Of a stretch of 64,000 nt of DNA, positions 11,685-22,576 are shown in pieces. The stretch covers positions 6,449,673-6,513,672 of the forward strand of contig OX359197.1 of NCBI GenBank assembly GCA_947172415.1, given 5' to 3'. Both the position numbers and the translations under genes were made by a program. This stretch comes from Chondrosia reniformis (Eukaryota; Porifera; Demospongiae; Chondrillida; Chondrillidae). The first letter of the stretch is position 1. Every line of letters starts with the position of its first letter. Below the pieces are notes generated by a model that did not search any database, was not told the origin of the DNA, and worked only from the letters and a program-made list of their open reading frames with translations.

Positions 11685-13058
11685 ATGAGGGGCGTAGTCT
11701 TCGACTGGTACCGATCGATGTTTTTTGGTTTCCTCGTCGTATCTGGTAGGTATATGGAACTGCAGTGCAGCTATTACATGTAATTATAATACCGTATGAA
11801 TACAGTTTAAGACTCCAACGATAACGCTATTACTACATCTGCGTCCCTATATGTACTGTGTATTAAATTTACAGGTATATCCGAGTCAATGGCTGATAAT
11901 GGCATGGCCATTTCTGCACAAATGGAGTCCTTAGGAGGACCGCTGTGTCCTGGTTCCACAGTGAGGATCCACTGCGTGCACACAAGCACCTCACACAATC
12001 CAGGTTGGAGGGTGAGGGGTGAGGGCTTGCCTAAACTTGGCTATGCCCAGTTTGGGCTGCCACCTTTGGTTAATCATACTTTGGATCAGGAATCCAAAGA
12101 GGTTGAGATTCTGACAATTGAAGCTGTTAAGAATACATATGATGGATTTCAGTATAGCTGTCTGTACAGTATTCTTGGACGTGATGTTGTCAGCAATCCA
12201 CCTGTAACATTGAGAGTGATTGGTTAGTTATGACTCTTTGTTCATATAATAAATCATCTGTTTATCTTTGTACAACCTCAATTAGTTAAAATGTACCTGA
12301 TTGGTTTACTGGTATTTTTGTCATTCTTTCTAGATACTCTTAGCTCAGTGAGCAACTTGGAAGTATCCAAAGTATCACAAGCATCAGCTCATCTGACATG
12401 GGAGCATAACGACACTTGTGATGTACTGGATTACTACAGTGTCACATTAGAGGGTGACACAAGAGAATATAAGGTTCTCCATCCTTCATTTATGGTGAAA
12501 GATCTTGACAGTGAAAGGGAATATACTGCTCAAGTGTCCTTCTTCACAAAGAGTGGAGAACAGAGTGCTATTGGCAAAGTTACATTCAAAACGAGTGAGC
12601 AATTCTTAATATTAAATAGGTTTTAATGGGATTGTGTACATGTGTATGTGATATTACTGTATCACTTATATGTAGGTGGTCAAGCTAACTTAAAAACGGA
12701 GCACTCTAAAACAGAAGTTTCCATCTCTTCTGATCATATGGAAACCAATATATTTTACTGTAAGCTTTGCCAGTCTATATGTACCTTCTATGCATACAAT
12801 ATTAGTGTGCTGTATGTATATGCTCATTATAAATTATATAGAAAGCATACATTGCTTGTGAAGTGTACTCACACGTATAAGTAATATTCATTCATATACA
12901 TATAGCACTGGTTTTAGGATTGAAATATGTTCTATACTTGATCATGATCAACTATAGATCTCTTACCCATTGCTGGTGGAATGATAATAATTGTCATAGT
13001 AGTCTTGGGAGTGCTTGCTGTAGTGCTGATGCAGAGAAGAGCGAGTCATAACAAGTAA
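11685..13058 (+). CDS. Ig-FN3 type I membrane receptor C, short tail
   Basis: Exons are 11685-11745, 11875-12222, 12334-12594, 12676-12759 and 12958-13058 (to TAA). That gives 284 residues if the last exon is read through. It has a signal peptide (SMFFGFLVVSG). The Ig-like domain has IHC and YSC cysteines and HNPGWRVRG. The FN3 domain carries LTWEHND and LDSEREYTAQV. The membrane segment is GGMIIIVIVVLGVLAVVLM. The last codons (RRASHNK then stop) leave almost no tail. However, a GTAAGC donor at 13055 could splice to a further exon; the one candidate at 13634 gives only a few residues before a stop. The 3' end is therefore uncertain. The Ig exon is nearly identical to the fragment at 1-346. 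Confidence 0.75.
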
Positions 13059-14256
13059 GCATGCATAGTCATTCCAGTGGTTGCCAAGGCAATGCCCAAG
13101 TAAGTAAATAACTTCATAATTGGCAAGCTGGGCATTGCAATAATGCCATATATATGCCCGCCCCTTCTAGGAATTGCTTTTTGTTGAGCTGTGTTTTTGT
13201 GCCCTCCAGGAGGTTCACCTTACCTAATGAATATCATTACATAAGATAAATATTAGGTTGGGGTTAATTCCCAAAAGCTAAACCCTATAGGTGGAGCCAT
13301 TCCCTGATGATATAAGTACTATGGTAACATGAATAATCTAATACACCATTTTCCTACATGCTATGCCTACTCTGTAAAAATCCTATAGGGAACTTAACCT
13401 GGAGAGAGCTTTACATGAAGATACAGGAATCTTCTCTTTCTTCTTCTGTTCCACTGGGTCAGACAGCTGCTTCTGGGAATTTCACCCTTCATCAGTGACC
13501 CTGGGGAATATTTGTCTTCTTGTTGATCTTCTGTGAATCCTTGGCATTTATTATGTAAATATACAATTTGCTGTTTTCAAGTGATTAAGTGTTTTAGTAT
13601 AGGTCTACATGAACATTTATTCTTTCTATTTAGAACTTCTCAAATGGTCAAGGCATAAAATTGCTGATGTCCACAGCTCCCTTCAGAATATCTTAGCAAT
13701 CCAACCAGTTTTATTTATGGAAAGAACCATTGAGATGAAGAATGTTCAGCGTCTCCATCTCATTTGTTCTTTCCAGCAAAGACACTGTTTAGATTATTAA
13801 GCTATTCTGCAGGGGGAATGACAAGCCTGAAAAAGAAACAAGCAGAATCACCTGTAGAACTACATTTAGAGATAATAATTAGTAAATTGGAGTCTAACTA
13901 TTATCTATATGTACAATCTAGGCCTGTAATCTATCATGCCATTTGAAGAATATGAAATCAGATATTGAATATTCAGTGATGTACAGTTAATCACTTGCAT
14001 GCAGCTGTTTAATAAAATGTTCAGCTCTATAAAATACAAAACTATGTATACATTACTTCAGCACTACTATTATAATATGCCAGCTTGAGGGAGCTAGCAG
14101 TTAAGGTAATAGTAAATCCATTATTAGTAAGGTTCTGCCAAAAAACAAGAAATGTTATCAACTGATCTTGTCCATGCTGCTAAGCCGGTGATGCTTGTGC
14201 AGCTGGAAAATGCAGTTTCTGGTCGGGAACAAGCTAAAAAGCAACAGAAGTGTATA
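13059..14256. other. Convergent intergenic region C/B
   Basis: This lies between the 3' ends of receptor C (+) and receptor B (-). It holds copy 2 of the dispersed element (13326-13545) and an exon-like block at 13634-13798 that shares 50 bp with 5370-5425. At 14185-14235 a segment resembles 5340-5385. No full gene is supported. Confidence 0.4.
13326..13545 (+). repeat. Dispersed ~230-bp element, copy 2
   Basis: It runs from aacatgaataatctaataca to ttctgtgaatccttgg, colinear with 3600-3842. The middle (cattt/ttctt-rich) part is shorter. Confidence 0.8.
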
Positions 14257-16494
14257 TTAAATGAAACACTGCACATCTGCATGAGAATGTATGTATGCAT
14301 ATATTTGCATTTGCTTGTCAAGGTAAAAAATGTAATTTGTAAAAGGTAATGGATAACCAACCAGTTTGGCTGACTGCTGGTTGATAGATGGGACAGGTTT
14401 ATTCAAAATGTCTTCTGAACCAAACTCTGTTCCATCACCTTGACCACGAACATTTGATACAGTAACACGAGGAGACTCTATGCCATCCTGTACATGTGTA
14501 TTCAAATGTGAACTGGACCCGTTGCTTCTCCCACAAAAGTCAGAAAGCATTTTGAACACTGCAAGTCATTTACAAACATGTACTACAGTGAATCATCCTT
14601 TTCTGGATAAATAGTGAATGTCATAAATACCTCTCTGTCTCCCAGTGGGGAAACAAGCCAATATGATGATCACGACTAGCACGATCACAACTAGCACGAT
14701 CACAACACAAAAGCTGGCCAGTGTACCAATGAGACCTAACAAATACATGATATACATCAGATTTCAGGCACATTATATTCTCTAGAATAACTGATATTAC
14801 TAACAGCTTCATACAATAACTAACTTCCAATCCACATTGGTTCATGAGGAATATTGTCTGTAGAGTTACCTGGCACATAACAGGTACCAAGATTACTGCT
14901 ACAATTCCTCATTTCGTTACCACTTTCTGGAGTGCTATCCAAAGTCGAATTTGCATTTGCTTTAGTGAAAGTACAGGAAAGTTGTATAAAATTATTATAC
15001 TACTCTCATTACACTATAATTTCAGAGGTTACTGTTCAATTGTATAATTTCACTAAGTAGTCTAAGAGTTATTATGTATGGATTTAGAGTTTATCAAACT
15101 CACCATCATCGTACTCATGGAAGCAACTTCCATCACCACAGTCCTTAAACATACATGAACCTAAAAAAGTGCATGGATTGAAGTGCCAAATTTAAATTAC
15201 ATTTCGATCATATAGGAAGATGTTTTTTTGTCAAGGGGGCTAACCCAGCTAGGGGCCCGGGTCCAGGTGGGCATGCCCCCCCTGTGAAAATTTTGAAATT
15301 TTGATGCACTGAGATTAATTCTGGTGCATATTGTACAACATCAGTCGCAATGCTAAAGCATGGTTTTATATATAACTGCTAAAACCAAGAAAATGTATCA
15401 GAACTTGATGTGACACAGCTGTGCATTAATACAGCATCACAGTGGCATGCGTATACACAGGTCTGCTCGCTGTGAAGTTGGGGCAAAGAAAGATTGGATG
15501 CTTCTCTGTGCCATATATACCTCTCAAGGGGCAAGTCTTGTGTCACATCATAATTGGAGTGGAGAAGTACAGTCGAGACTACTGCGGGGTGTTCTGAACT
15601 TTAATCTACCCTAACTTAGAATCTAAGATTATCTATGTTCAGACTTCTGCAGCTTCAACAGATCTGTTAGCTAGCTGCTCTGAATGGAAGTTGGGCAAGG
15701 TGTTAAGTCCACATCTTGCCCAAATTTTAGGAGAGCCCCCTGCTTCCTACGCCAGTGATATATATTGTTATGGGTATAAATAACTTTTGCTTACTGTTGA
15801 TACTGGTGCTATAAAGTGGATTTGAAAAATGTGTGTTATTAAACACACATCTTATGGAGCTGATGGATCCACAAAGAAAGCTCAATTTACACCTACCAGA
15901 CAAGATGTACAGTACATAAAGTTATGATTATGATTAAGGTATCATACTTAGTATCTGAGCAATCTTGTGCTGTAAATCCTTCCTTCAAAAGCTCACTTGG
16001 GCTTAAACAATGGTTCTCATTGATAAAAAATCCTGGAGAAAAGCCAAGTGAATTAGGAAAATTCAGCTCACAAGTGGCATTACAGACTGTTCCTGAACAG
16101 GCAGTCTTCCCCCATCTGACACTATCCACCCTTAGTCTAGCAGCAGTGTCTGGGTCCGGAGGGCGAAAATCTATGATTATAGTATAGTACACAAGCTGAA
16201 TCAGATAACACATGTATAAATCTTGTACTAATATTAGAGGTTAAAAAGTCACTTCAGTATATACGATATGACCCACTCATTTCAATCGAAAGGATTCTGA
16301 CCTAATCCGATCAGTACTTTTACCAATTAATAATTAGAATATCTCATCAATATATATATTCAGCGATACTGTTCTGACCTGTTAATCCTCTCCCAAAAGT
16401 ACATCGAGTATCAATACACCTACTTACTTGTCGGACACAATGCGCGAGCGGCCACAAGAACGCTTAGCCACCATAAAATCTGAATCGTAACCAT
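14257..16494 (-). CDS. Type I membrane receptor B (minus-strand family)
   Basis: Minus-strand exons are 16494-16428, 16170-15948, 15892-15795, 15160-15104, 14959-14870, 14735-14631 and 14558-14257. It has a signal peptide (MVTIQILWWLSVLVAARA). The two-exon cysteine domain carries GFSPGFF, SPSELLKEGF and SIRCVFNNT. A small Cys module (SCMFKDCGDGSCF), a stalk and a membrane segment (VVIVLVVIVLVVIIILA) follow. The tail is roughly 100 residues. Exon count, order and phases match receptor A, but protein identity is low. The last exon is taken to its first stop; a further splice is possible, so the C-terminus is uncertain. No function can be named beyond a surface receptor. Confidence 0.7.
15233..15742. 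mobile_element. Candidate insertion with 8-bp inverted ends
   Basis: This is a GC-richer block in intron 3 of receptor B. The left end reads agggggctaacccagc and the right end ggagagccccct, so AGGGGGCT is inverted at both ends. The base composition differs from the flanks. No open frame of note is present. The boundaries are tentative. Confidence 0.3.
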
Positions 16495-17420
16495 TTAGCC
16501 CTACGCGGTCGGAAACCACCAATTTCTTAAACTCACGATCAAGACCGCGAGAGCACTCAAAATGGTAAACCAAGAGGCGGAATCTTCTAGAAGACTCCCC
16601 GTCTAGTGGGGCGTCTAGTTACAAACGCCTACTCTATAGTAGGCGTGTATATACAGTGTATATACAGTGTTTTTGAAACTTAGTTGTTTTAGTATAAACA
16701 ACTGAAAACTGGAAAGCAGTGGTGGATTGGTGTATGGAGGTACTCCCTCCTATTATGACGGTCAACTTTGGCCCGACGTGCACCCGTCTGCTGCTGTCGG
16801 AAGGAGGCAAAGCCGAGGCTTCTGGCTAAAAACCCAAAGAAAGGAAAACATAACTGACTGAGGGTTGTCCAAGCCAGATACTCCTTGCCTTAGTACACTA
16901 AGGCAAGAAGTAACAAGGTTCTCCGTTAAGGCTTTTGTTTTTCAAGTAAGGAAAAAGGAACAACAGTTAGCCTATTTTGCAAATAATATTAGCTGAGGAT
17001 AGGTAAACTCATAGATTGCGATGCAGCACAATAAAATTTATAACAAAATTTAAAATAAAAATTACATCATTAATGAGCACATCTGCAGCCCAATTGCAAT
17101 CGTTTACTTCCTCACTCCGACTACCCAAACACGTTACACCTAGTTGTACAAGAATGTGACTGTATATAGTGAGCACTCTATCATTCTATATATAAACATT
17201 AGATCAATAATATTTATTACAAAATTATAATATTCTAAATATGTCATCTGAACCAATGAAATAAGTACATAAAATTCTATACATATACCTATGTTGTTGG
17301 GGTGATGCAATTGCATGGTAAGCTTTGGGAATAAGGCTCCAATTCTCCTTCCGAGCAAGATCTCTCTTGGAGGTTGTCAATTTGTTGACTTTCCTCCACT
17401 GGAGACACAATTTCTTCTTC
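16495..17420. other. Upstream region of receptor B, no gene seen
   Basis: It holds a short inverted tcctac/gtaggcg pair at 16628-16645 and a less AT-rich stretch at 16740-16940. That stretch has no convincing frame or match that I recognise. Confidence 0.35.
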
Positions 17421-17540
17421 ACTTGGCATTGTTCCAATAAGGTGTGAATCACCTTAATTGTGATTCAGAAGGATCCATATAATTGAAGTAGTCATGCATG
17501 GGTGTGTCACCATTTGCACATCCATTCCACTACCTCCATG
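17421..17540. repeat. Element-end sequence shared with 500-600
   Basis: It shares ttgttccaataaggtgtgaa, gtgattcagaaggatccata and ccatttgcacatcc with the block that breaks receptor fragment C'. It lies just left of the satellite and rRNA-like region. Confidence 0.6.
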
Positions 17541-17689
17541 GCCATGCATTTGTATGATAAACTTGACTCTCAATTGATGATTGATATTTATAAAAGGAGC
17601 TCATGTATATCATCATAGTTTCCTAGGTTAAAATTCTTGTGTGAACATAACTTTGCCATGCATATGGGCAATGAGGGCCACGACCATGT

Positions 17690-17930
17690 ACTAGCTATTT
17701 TTATCGAATTGCAGTCTAGTGGCCATGGCCTCGATTGACCATGCATCAGTCGCTCCGAATTCATAACCCGACTTTTCAACGAATTGAAGTCATGTGGCCT
17801 CGATTGACCATGCATCAGTCACTCCGAATTCATAACCCGACTTTTCAACGAATTAAGTCATGTGCATGGCCTCGATTGACCATTAGTCACTGTAAATTTA
17901 CCGAAGTCAAATTAAGATGTTGGGCTATGT
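17690..17930 (+). repeat. Diverged ~60-bp satellite, forward array
   Basis: Units of the form gtggcctcgattgaccatgc, then cagtcactccgaattcataa and cccgacttttcaacga occur about three times. This is a relative of the 63-bp array at 600-1502, and it lies in the opposite orientation to the array at 21305. Confidence 0.75.
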
Positions 17931-17939
17931 TCTAATCGT

Positions 17940-18622
17940 CAATCGAGCACTATCTTCTATGATGAGGCGTATAGTTACAAATCTCGAGAACAAAGGCTTA
18001 ATCTCAGCCCATCGTAGCGTGAGGCTACTCTAAAGGTTACAACACCTCGGAAATCGCAGTTGGATTGAAGCAGGAGGCAGAGGAATGGTCCCTCTGCGGC
18101 CCAACTTCAGCTTGCGAATCCGCATGCACAAGTTCCTGTACTTGTTCGCCTGCAATTCATCGAGGGATGTGTCATTGCCTTCGATCTGGCGTTGATTCTG
18201 ACTTTTGCATATTCTCGAGTAACTCCCATTCGATCCTTAATTCAATCGTAATTAAGGATCTAAATCCCAGCAAATCACTGGTATTCAATCACACTGTTCG
18301 GCCAAAGCATCTCGTAGTAGCAACACCATTTCCGTGAACTCTCGCGAATATTTGCACTGCAAGCCTTATATAAGGCTTTCTCGCATATGGAAATTTACTC
18401 AATTGTCCTCATTCCTCGATGGACAATCAAATATCTGAATTCCCAAGAAAGCAAGGAACTTTCATCCGAACATTCGGTCACTCGCGATAGAGACTCGCTA
18501 TCTACAAGCTCACCAACCGCCTGGGATTCAAAGGTATAGCTTGGTCAACACCTCTATAGTACGAGCAGTTGAATTTGCGTGTAATCTGGAATTATTACAT
18601 TCCTTTTTGCACTTGGTCACAG
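17940..18622 (-). pseudogene. 28S rRNA-derived repeat, short copy 1
   Basis: This is antisense, 28S-like sequence that starts with the gttacaaatctcgagaacaa block and runs through cttgttcgcctgcaattcat and gattctgactt. It then jumps straight to ctcgagtaactcccattcga. Relative to the long copy at 19680 it lacks about 650 bp, including the most conserved 28S core. The frames on the plus strand are not genes. Confidence 0.6.
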
Positions 18623-19460
18623 GCTACTCTAGGTTACAACACCTCGGAAATCGCAGTTGGATTGAAGCAGGAGGCAGAGGAATGGTCCCTCTGCGGCCCA
18701 ACTTCAGCTTGCGAATCCGCATGCACAAGTTCCTGTACTTGTTCGCCTGCAATTCATCGAGGGATGTGTCATTGCCTTCGATCTGGCGTTGATTCTGACT
18801 TTTGCATATTCTCGAGTAACTCCCATTCGATCCTTAATTCAATCGTAATTAAGGATCTAAATCCCAGCAAATCACTGGTATTCAATCACACTGTTCGGCC
18901 AAAGCATCTCGTAGTAGCAACACCATTTCCGTGAACTCTCGCGAATATTTGCACTGCAAGCCTTATATAAGGCTTTCTCGCATATGGAAATTTACTCAAT
19001 TGTCCTCATTCCTCGATGGACAATCAAATATCTGAATTCCCAAGAAAGCAAGGAACTTTCATCCGAACATTCGGTCACTCGCGATAGAGACTCGCTATCT
19101 ACAAGCTCACCAACCGCCTGGGATTCAAAGGTATAGCTTGGTCAACACCTCTATAGTACTAGCAATTGAATTTGCGTGTAATCTGGAATTATTACATTCC
19201 TTTTTGCACTTGGTCACAGGGCGACCACCAGTCGGTATCGGTTCTCTTATTACCCTCATAAGGCCATTCACACGGCGCTATCTGATCTACAACGTACTTT
19301 CTCGACTCATAAAATTTGGCCCGTAGGACTTCGCTCACCATGCTCCCCCTTATAGTAGGCAAGAACACAGTGGCGCGCAAGGGGATGTCAAGGAATCACA
19401 AAAAGTTTCAAATGCATCTCGATATATTTTAAGCCAATACTGCCATTCAAAATGAAGTGA
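18623..19460 (-). pseudogene. 28S rRNA-derived repeat, short copy 2
   Basis: Positions 18023-18622 are repeated almost exactly at 18623-19219 (offset about 597 bp). After that the copy continues into the gcgaccaccagtcggtatcg and cagtggcgcgcaagggga blocks, which recur at 20978-21230. Confidence 0.6.
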
Positions 19461-19483
19461 GAGATATATGGAGTGTCTGGTGG

Positions 19484-19548
19484 TCAATCGAGGCCACTTG
19501 GCTTTATTCGTTAAAAACGAATTGCAGTCAAGTGGCCTCGATTTAAGT
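19484..19548. repeat. Inverted repeat built from the satellite
   Basis: aatcgaggccacttg...attcgtt is followed at once by aacgaat...caagtggcctcgatt. This is a palindrome where satellite units of opposite orientation meet between the two rRNA-like copies. Confidence 0.7.
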
Positions 19549-19679
19549 CATGTGACCATCAGTCACTCCAAAATTTTATAATATATACCGAAGTCAAATT
19601 AAGATGTCAGGCTATGTTCTAATCGTCAATCGAGCTCGGCCTCTCGAAGACTCCATGAAATAAAAATGGACTCTTCTAT

Positions 19680-21235
19680 GTATGATGAGGCGTATAGTTA
19701 CAAATCTCGAGAACAAAGGCTTAATCTCAGCGCATCGTAGCGTGAGGCTACTGCAGCTTACAATACCCCGTTCCTTGACTAAGTCGTCTGCAAAGGATTT
19801 GGCTCGAAAATCACAGTTGGATTGGAGCAGGGGGCAGAGGAATTTTTCCTCCTCGGCTCAACTGCAGCTTGCGACTCCGCATGTGAACAATTCCTATACT
19901 TGTTCGCCTGCAATTCATCGAGGGATATGTTTCATTAATGGCCTTCTGGCGTGGATTCTGACTTACAGGCGTTCAGTTATAATCCATCAGATGGTATATA
20001 ACTTGAATTACCATTGCAACAACCATATTCACCAGTAGGATAAAGCTAACCTGTCCCACGACGGTCTAAACCCAAAAAGCCAGTTATCCCTGTGGTAACT
20101 TTTCTAACATCACCATGCAGGGTCTTTTTTCCCCAAGGATTCTGCCAAGTCCATTCCCTTGGCTGGAGTTTCGCTAGATAGTATATTGTGACAGTGGTAA
20201 TCACAGCTCTTAGTCTACTTTTGACAAGTAGCCACAGAGCGTTCACTGCAGAGTGACATTCACCACTCCATTTCTCGCATTCCCCGCTTATAGCTCTTCC
20301 CCCTCAGGAAGCCAAATTATCCAACCCTTTTCTTCATATTTGCCAAGAAAGCCCAGGTACATCACTTAGCTAGCCCTTTATTCAGCACAGTAAATTTGAA
20401 AATGCCGCCTTAAATCCTAAACCAATGACTCTTTACATTGCAATAGGCCAGTCGTATTTAGGACAAAAAGGCAGCACATTGTCTAGTCTTATCATTTCAC
20501 CCATCGTCATCCATCATGACAAACTTCGCATAACTGCAATTGCAATCCTTGCACCACAAAATGATTAATCGCCTGTCATTCATAATCTCGAGTAACTCCC
20601 ATTCGATCCTTAATTAAATCGTATAACTAAGGATCTAAATCCCAGCAAATCACTGGTATTCAATCGTACTGTTTGTTCGGCCAAGTAGCAACACCACTTC
20701 CGTGAACTCTCGCGTGTAATAATATATTTGCACTACAAGCCTTTTAAGGCTTTCGCGCATATGGAAATTTACTCAATTGTCCTCTCCTCGAATGGACAAT
20801 CAAATATCTGAATTTCCAAGAGAGCCAGGAACTTTCATCCGAACTTTGGTCACTCGAAAGTCGTACCTACAAGCTCACTAACCGCCGGGGATTCAAATGC
20901 AGCACCAACGCCTCTAGTACGACCAGTTGAATTTGCGTGCAATCTGTAATTACGGAATTACATTCCTTTGTCACAGAGCGACCACTTCGTTATCGCTTCT
21001 CTTAATACCCTCATAAGGCTTAGGAGCATTCATACGGCGCTATCTGCTCTACAACATACTTTCTCGACTCATAAACTTGGGCGACTTCGCTCACCATGCT
21101 CCCCCTTATAGTAGGCAAGAACACAGTGGCGCGCAAGGGGATGTCAAGGAGTCGCAAAAAGTTTGAAATGCATCTCGATATATTTTGACCAACTAAGCCA
21201 CTACTGCCATTCAAAATGAAGTCAATTTCATACCT
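19680..21235 (-). pseudogene. 28S rRNA-derived sequence, long rearranged copy
   Basis: The plus strand carries antisense blocks of nuclear 28S rRNA in 3'-to-5' order. These are gattctgacttacaggcgtt, aacctgtcccacgacggtct, GCCAGTTATCCCTGTGGTAA (20079-20098, the peptidyl-transferase loop) and tttcgctagatagtatattg. Segments expected between them are missing, so it is not a working rRNA. The match is to remembered 28S sequence. The outer parts (20590-21230) repeat the short copies but are not assigned to rRNA with certainty. Confidence 0.65.
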
Positions 21236-21304
21236 AAGGAGATTCAAGTGTTTCATATCTGCTACGGTTACTGAATTATAATTACTTTTATAAGAACATC
21301 GAGT

Positions 21305-21595
21305 ACCTAACTGATGGTCAATCGAGGCCACTTGCCTTTATTCGTTAAAAAAAACTCGGGTTGTGAATTTGGAGTGACTAAATGTCTATCGAGACTTCTC
21401 GACTTCATTGGGTCAACTCGGGTTATGAATTTAGAGTAACTAATTAATAGTTGATCGAAGCCACTCGATCTCATTCGGTAAAAGTCGGGTTTTGAATTTA
21501 ATGGGTCAATCTAGGCCACTTAAATTTGACTACAAGTCGATTTATAAATTAGGAGTGATTAATGGTTAATCGAGGGCTTATTACATTAATTCGAA
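21305..21595 (-). repeat. Diverged ~60-bp satellite, inverted array
   Basis: It starts tggtcaatcgaggccacttg and continues with tgtgaatttggagtgactaa-type units, about four in all. The orientation is opposite to 17690-17930, so the rRNA-like block lies between inverted arrays. Confidence 0.7.
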
Positions 21596-22576
21596 AAAGC
21601 CTCTTGAAAAGGTAGGACAATCCGGATAGGAGGATTGTTGTGATGCCAACTGGTTATTAACACATTTTTGGCATTGAGTGCTCCTTATTCAACCATGAAG
21701 ACCAATATAATAATCATAATAATAATTGTTTATTATTGTGACATGCATGCCATCCAAAGAACTGAAATAAGAAAAAGATAGCCCAACCAGGTTTGGTTTA
21801 CAAGTCACATAGAGTAAGATCATCATACGTAGTACTGCTGCATCTTGAGTGGGGTGAGTGGGGGGTGTTTGTGTGTGCTTTATAAAAATGGATGTTCTTA
21901 CATATATTATACAAAACTTAGTGACTTATGGTGTGAATACATGGAATATATGAGATCATGCAGTAATTTGCTTGTTAGGATATGACATTATGAATGTAGT
22001 CTATTGTGGGATAGTCATGCAGCGAGTGGAAATATAATATATATATATAACTATTCAATAATTATATATTCCACATCTCAACTGATACTTATATATTTCA
22101 GATTCTTCAGAAAGTGTGGGTCATCTCATCATATAACATTGGAAATTAATAATAATTTTGAGGGTAAATACTTATCAATGAAAACAAAAAGGTATACTTG
22201 CTTACAAAAATATAAAGATAATATAAGTTTTCACACAAATAATCTTAACATTATAAGCATGCAGCAGCTACAATTGAAAGCAAATAGTGAGAGAAGTTCT
22301 GATAGAATATTTCCCTCTCACTGCGAGTATATGCATATTAATTTGTGCCACAGTCATGAACACAAAAAATTAGTTTCCAAGACATAGCTTATCAAATAAA
22401 TAAAAGAAATATATTTTAATTTATTTGATAAGCTAATCAAATAAATAAAAATATATTATTTATATTTATAAGTGTTGCTTCGGCTGAGAAGCTATGATTT
22501 GGAAACAAAAATAAATGTGTCATGTATGTGGCACAAAAATATTAGCGCAAATTGGTAAGCTTCTCCCTCAAACCAC
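21596..22576. other. Non-coding stretch
   Basis: It is AT-rich, with an inverted agcttatcaaataaataaaa palindrome at 22386-22436. No supported gene. Confidence 0.4.

Noticed and set aside
18065..19326. Plus-strand frames repeated at 18065 and 18569
   Set aside because: They are antisense to 28S-derived sequence and duplicate with it. There is no protein-like conservation.
20046..20246. Possible mitochondrial LSU rRNA insert
   Set aside because: The conserved blocks match nuclear 28S order and wording better, including ggtttagaccgtcgtg-type sequence next to caggttag.
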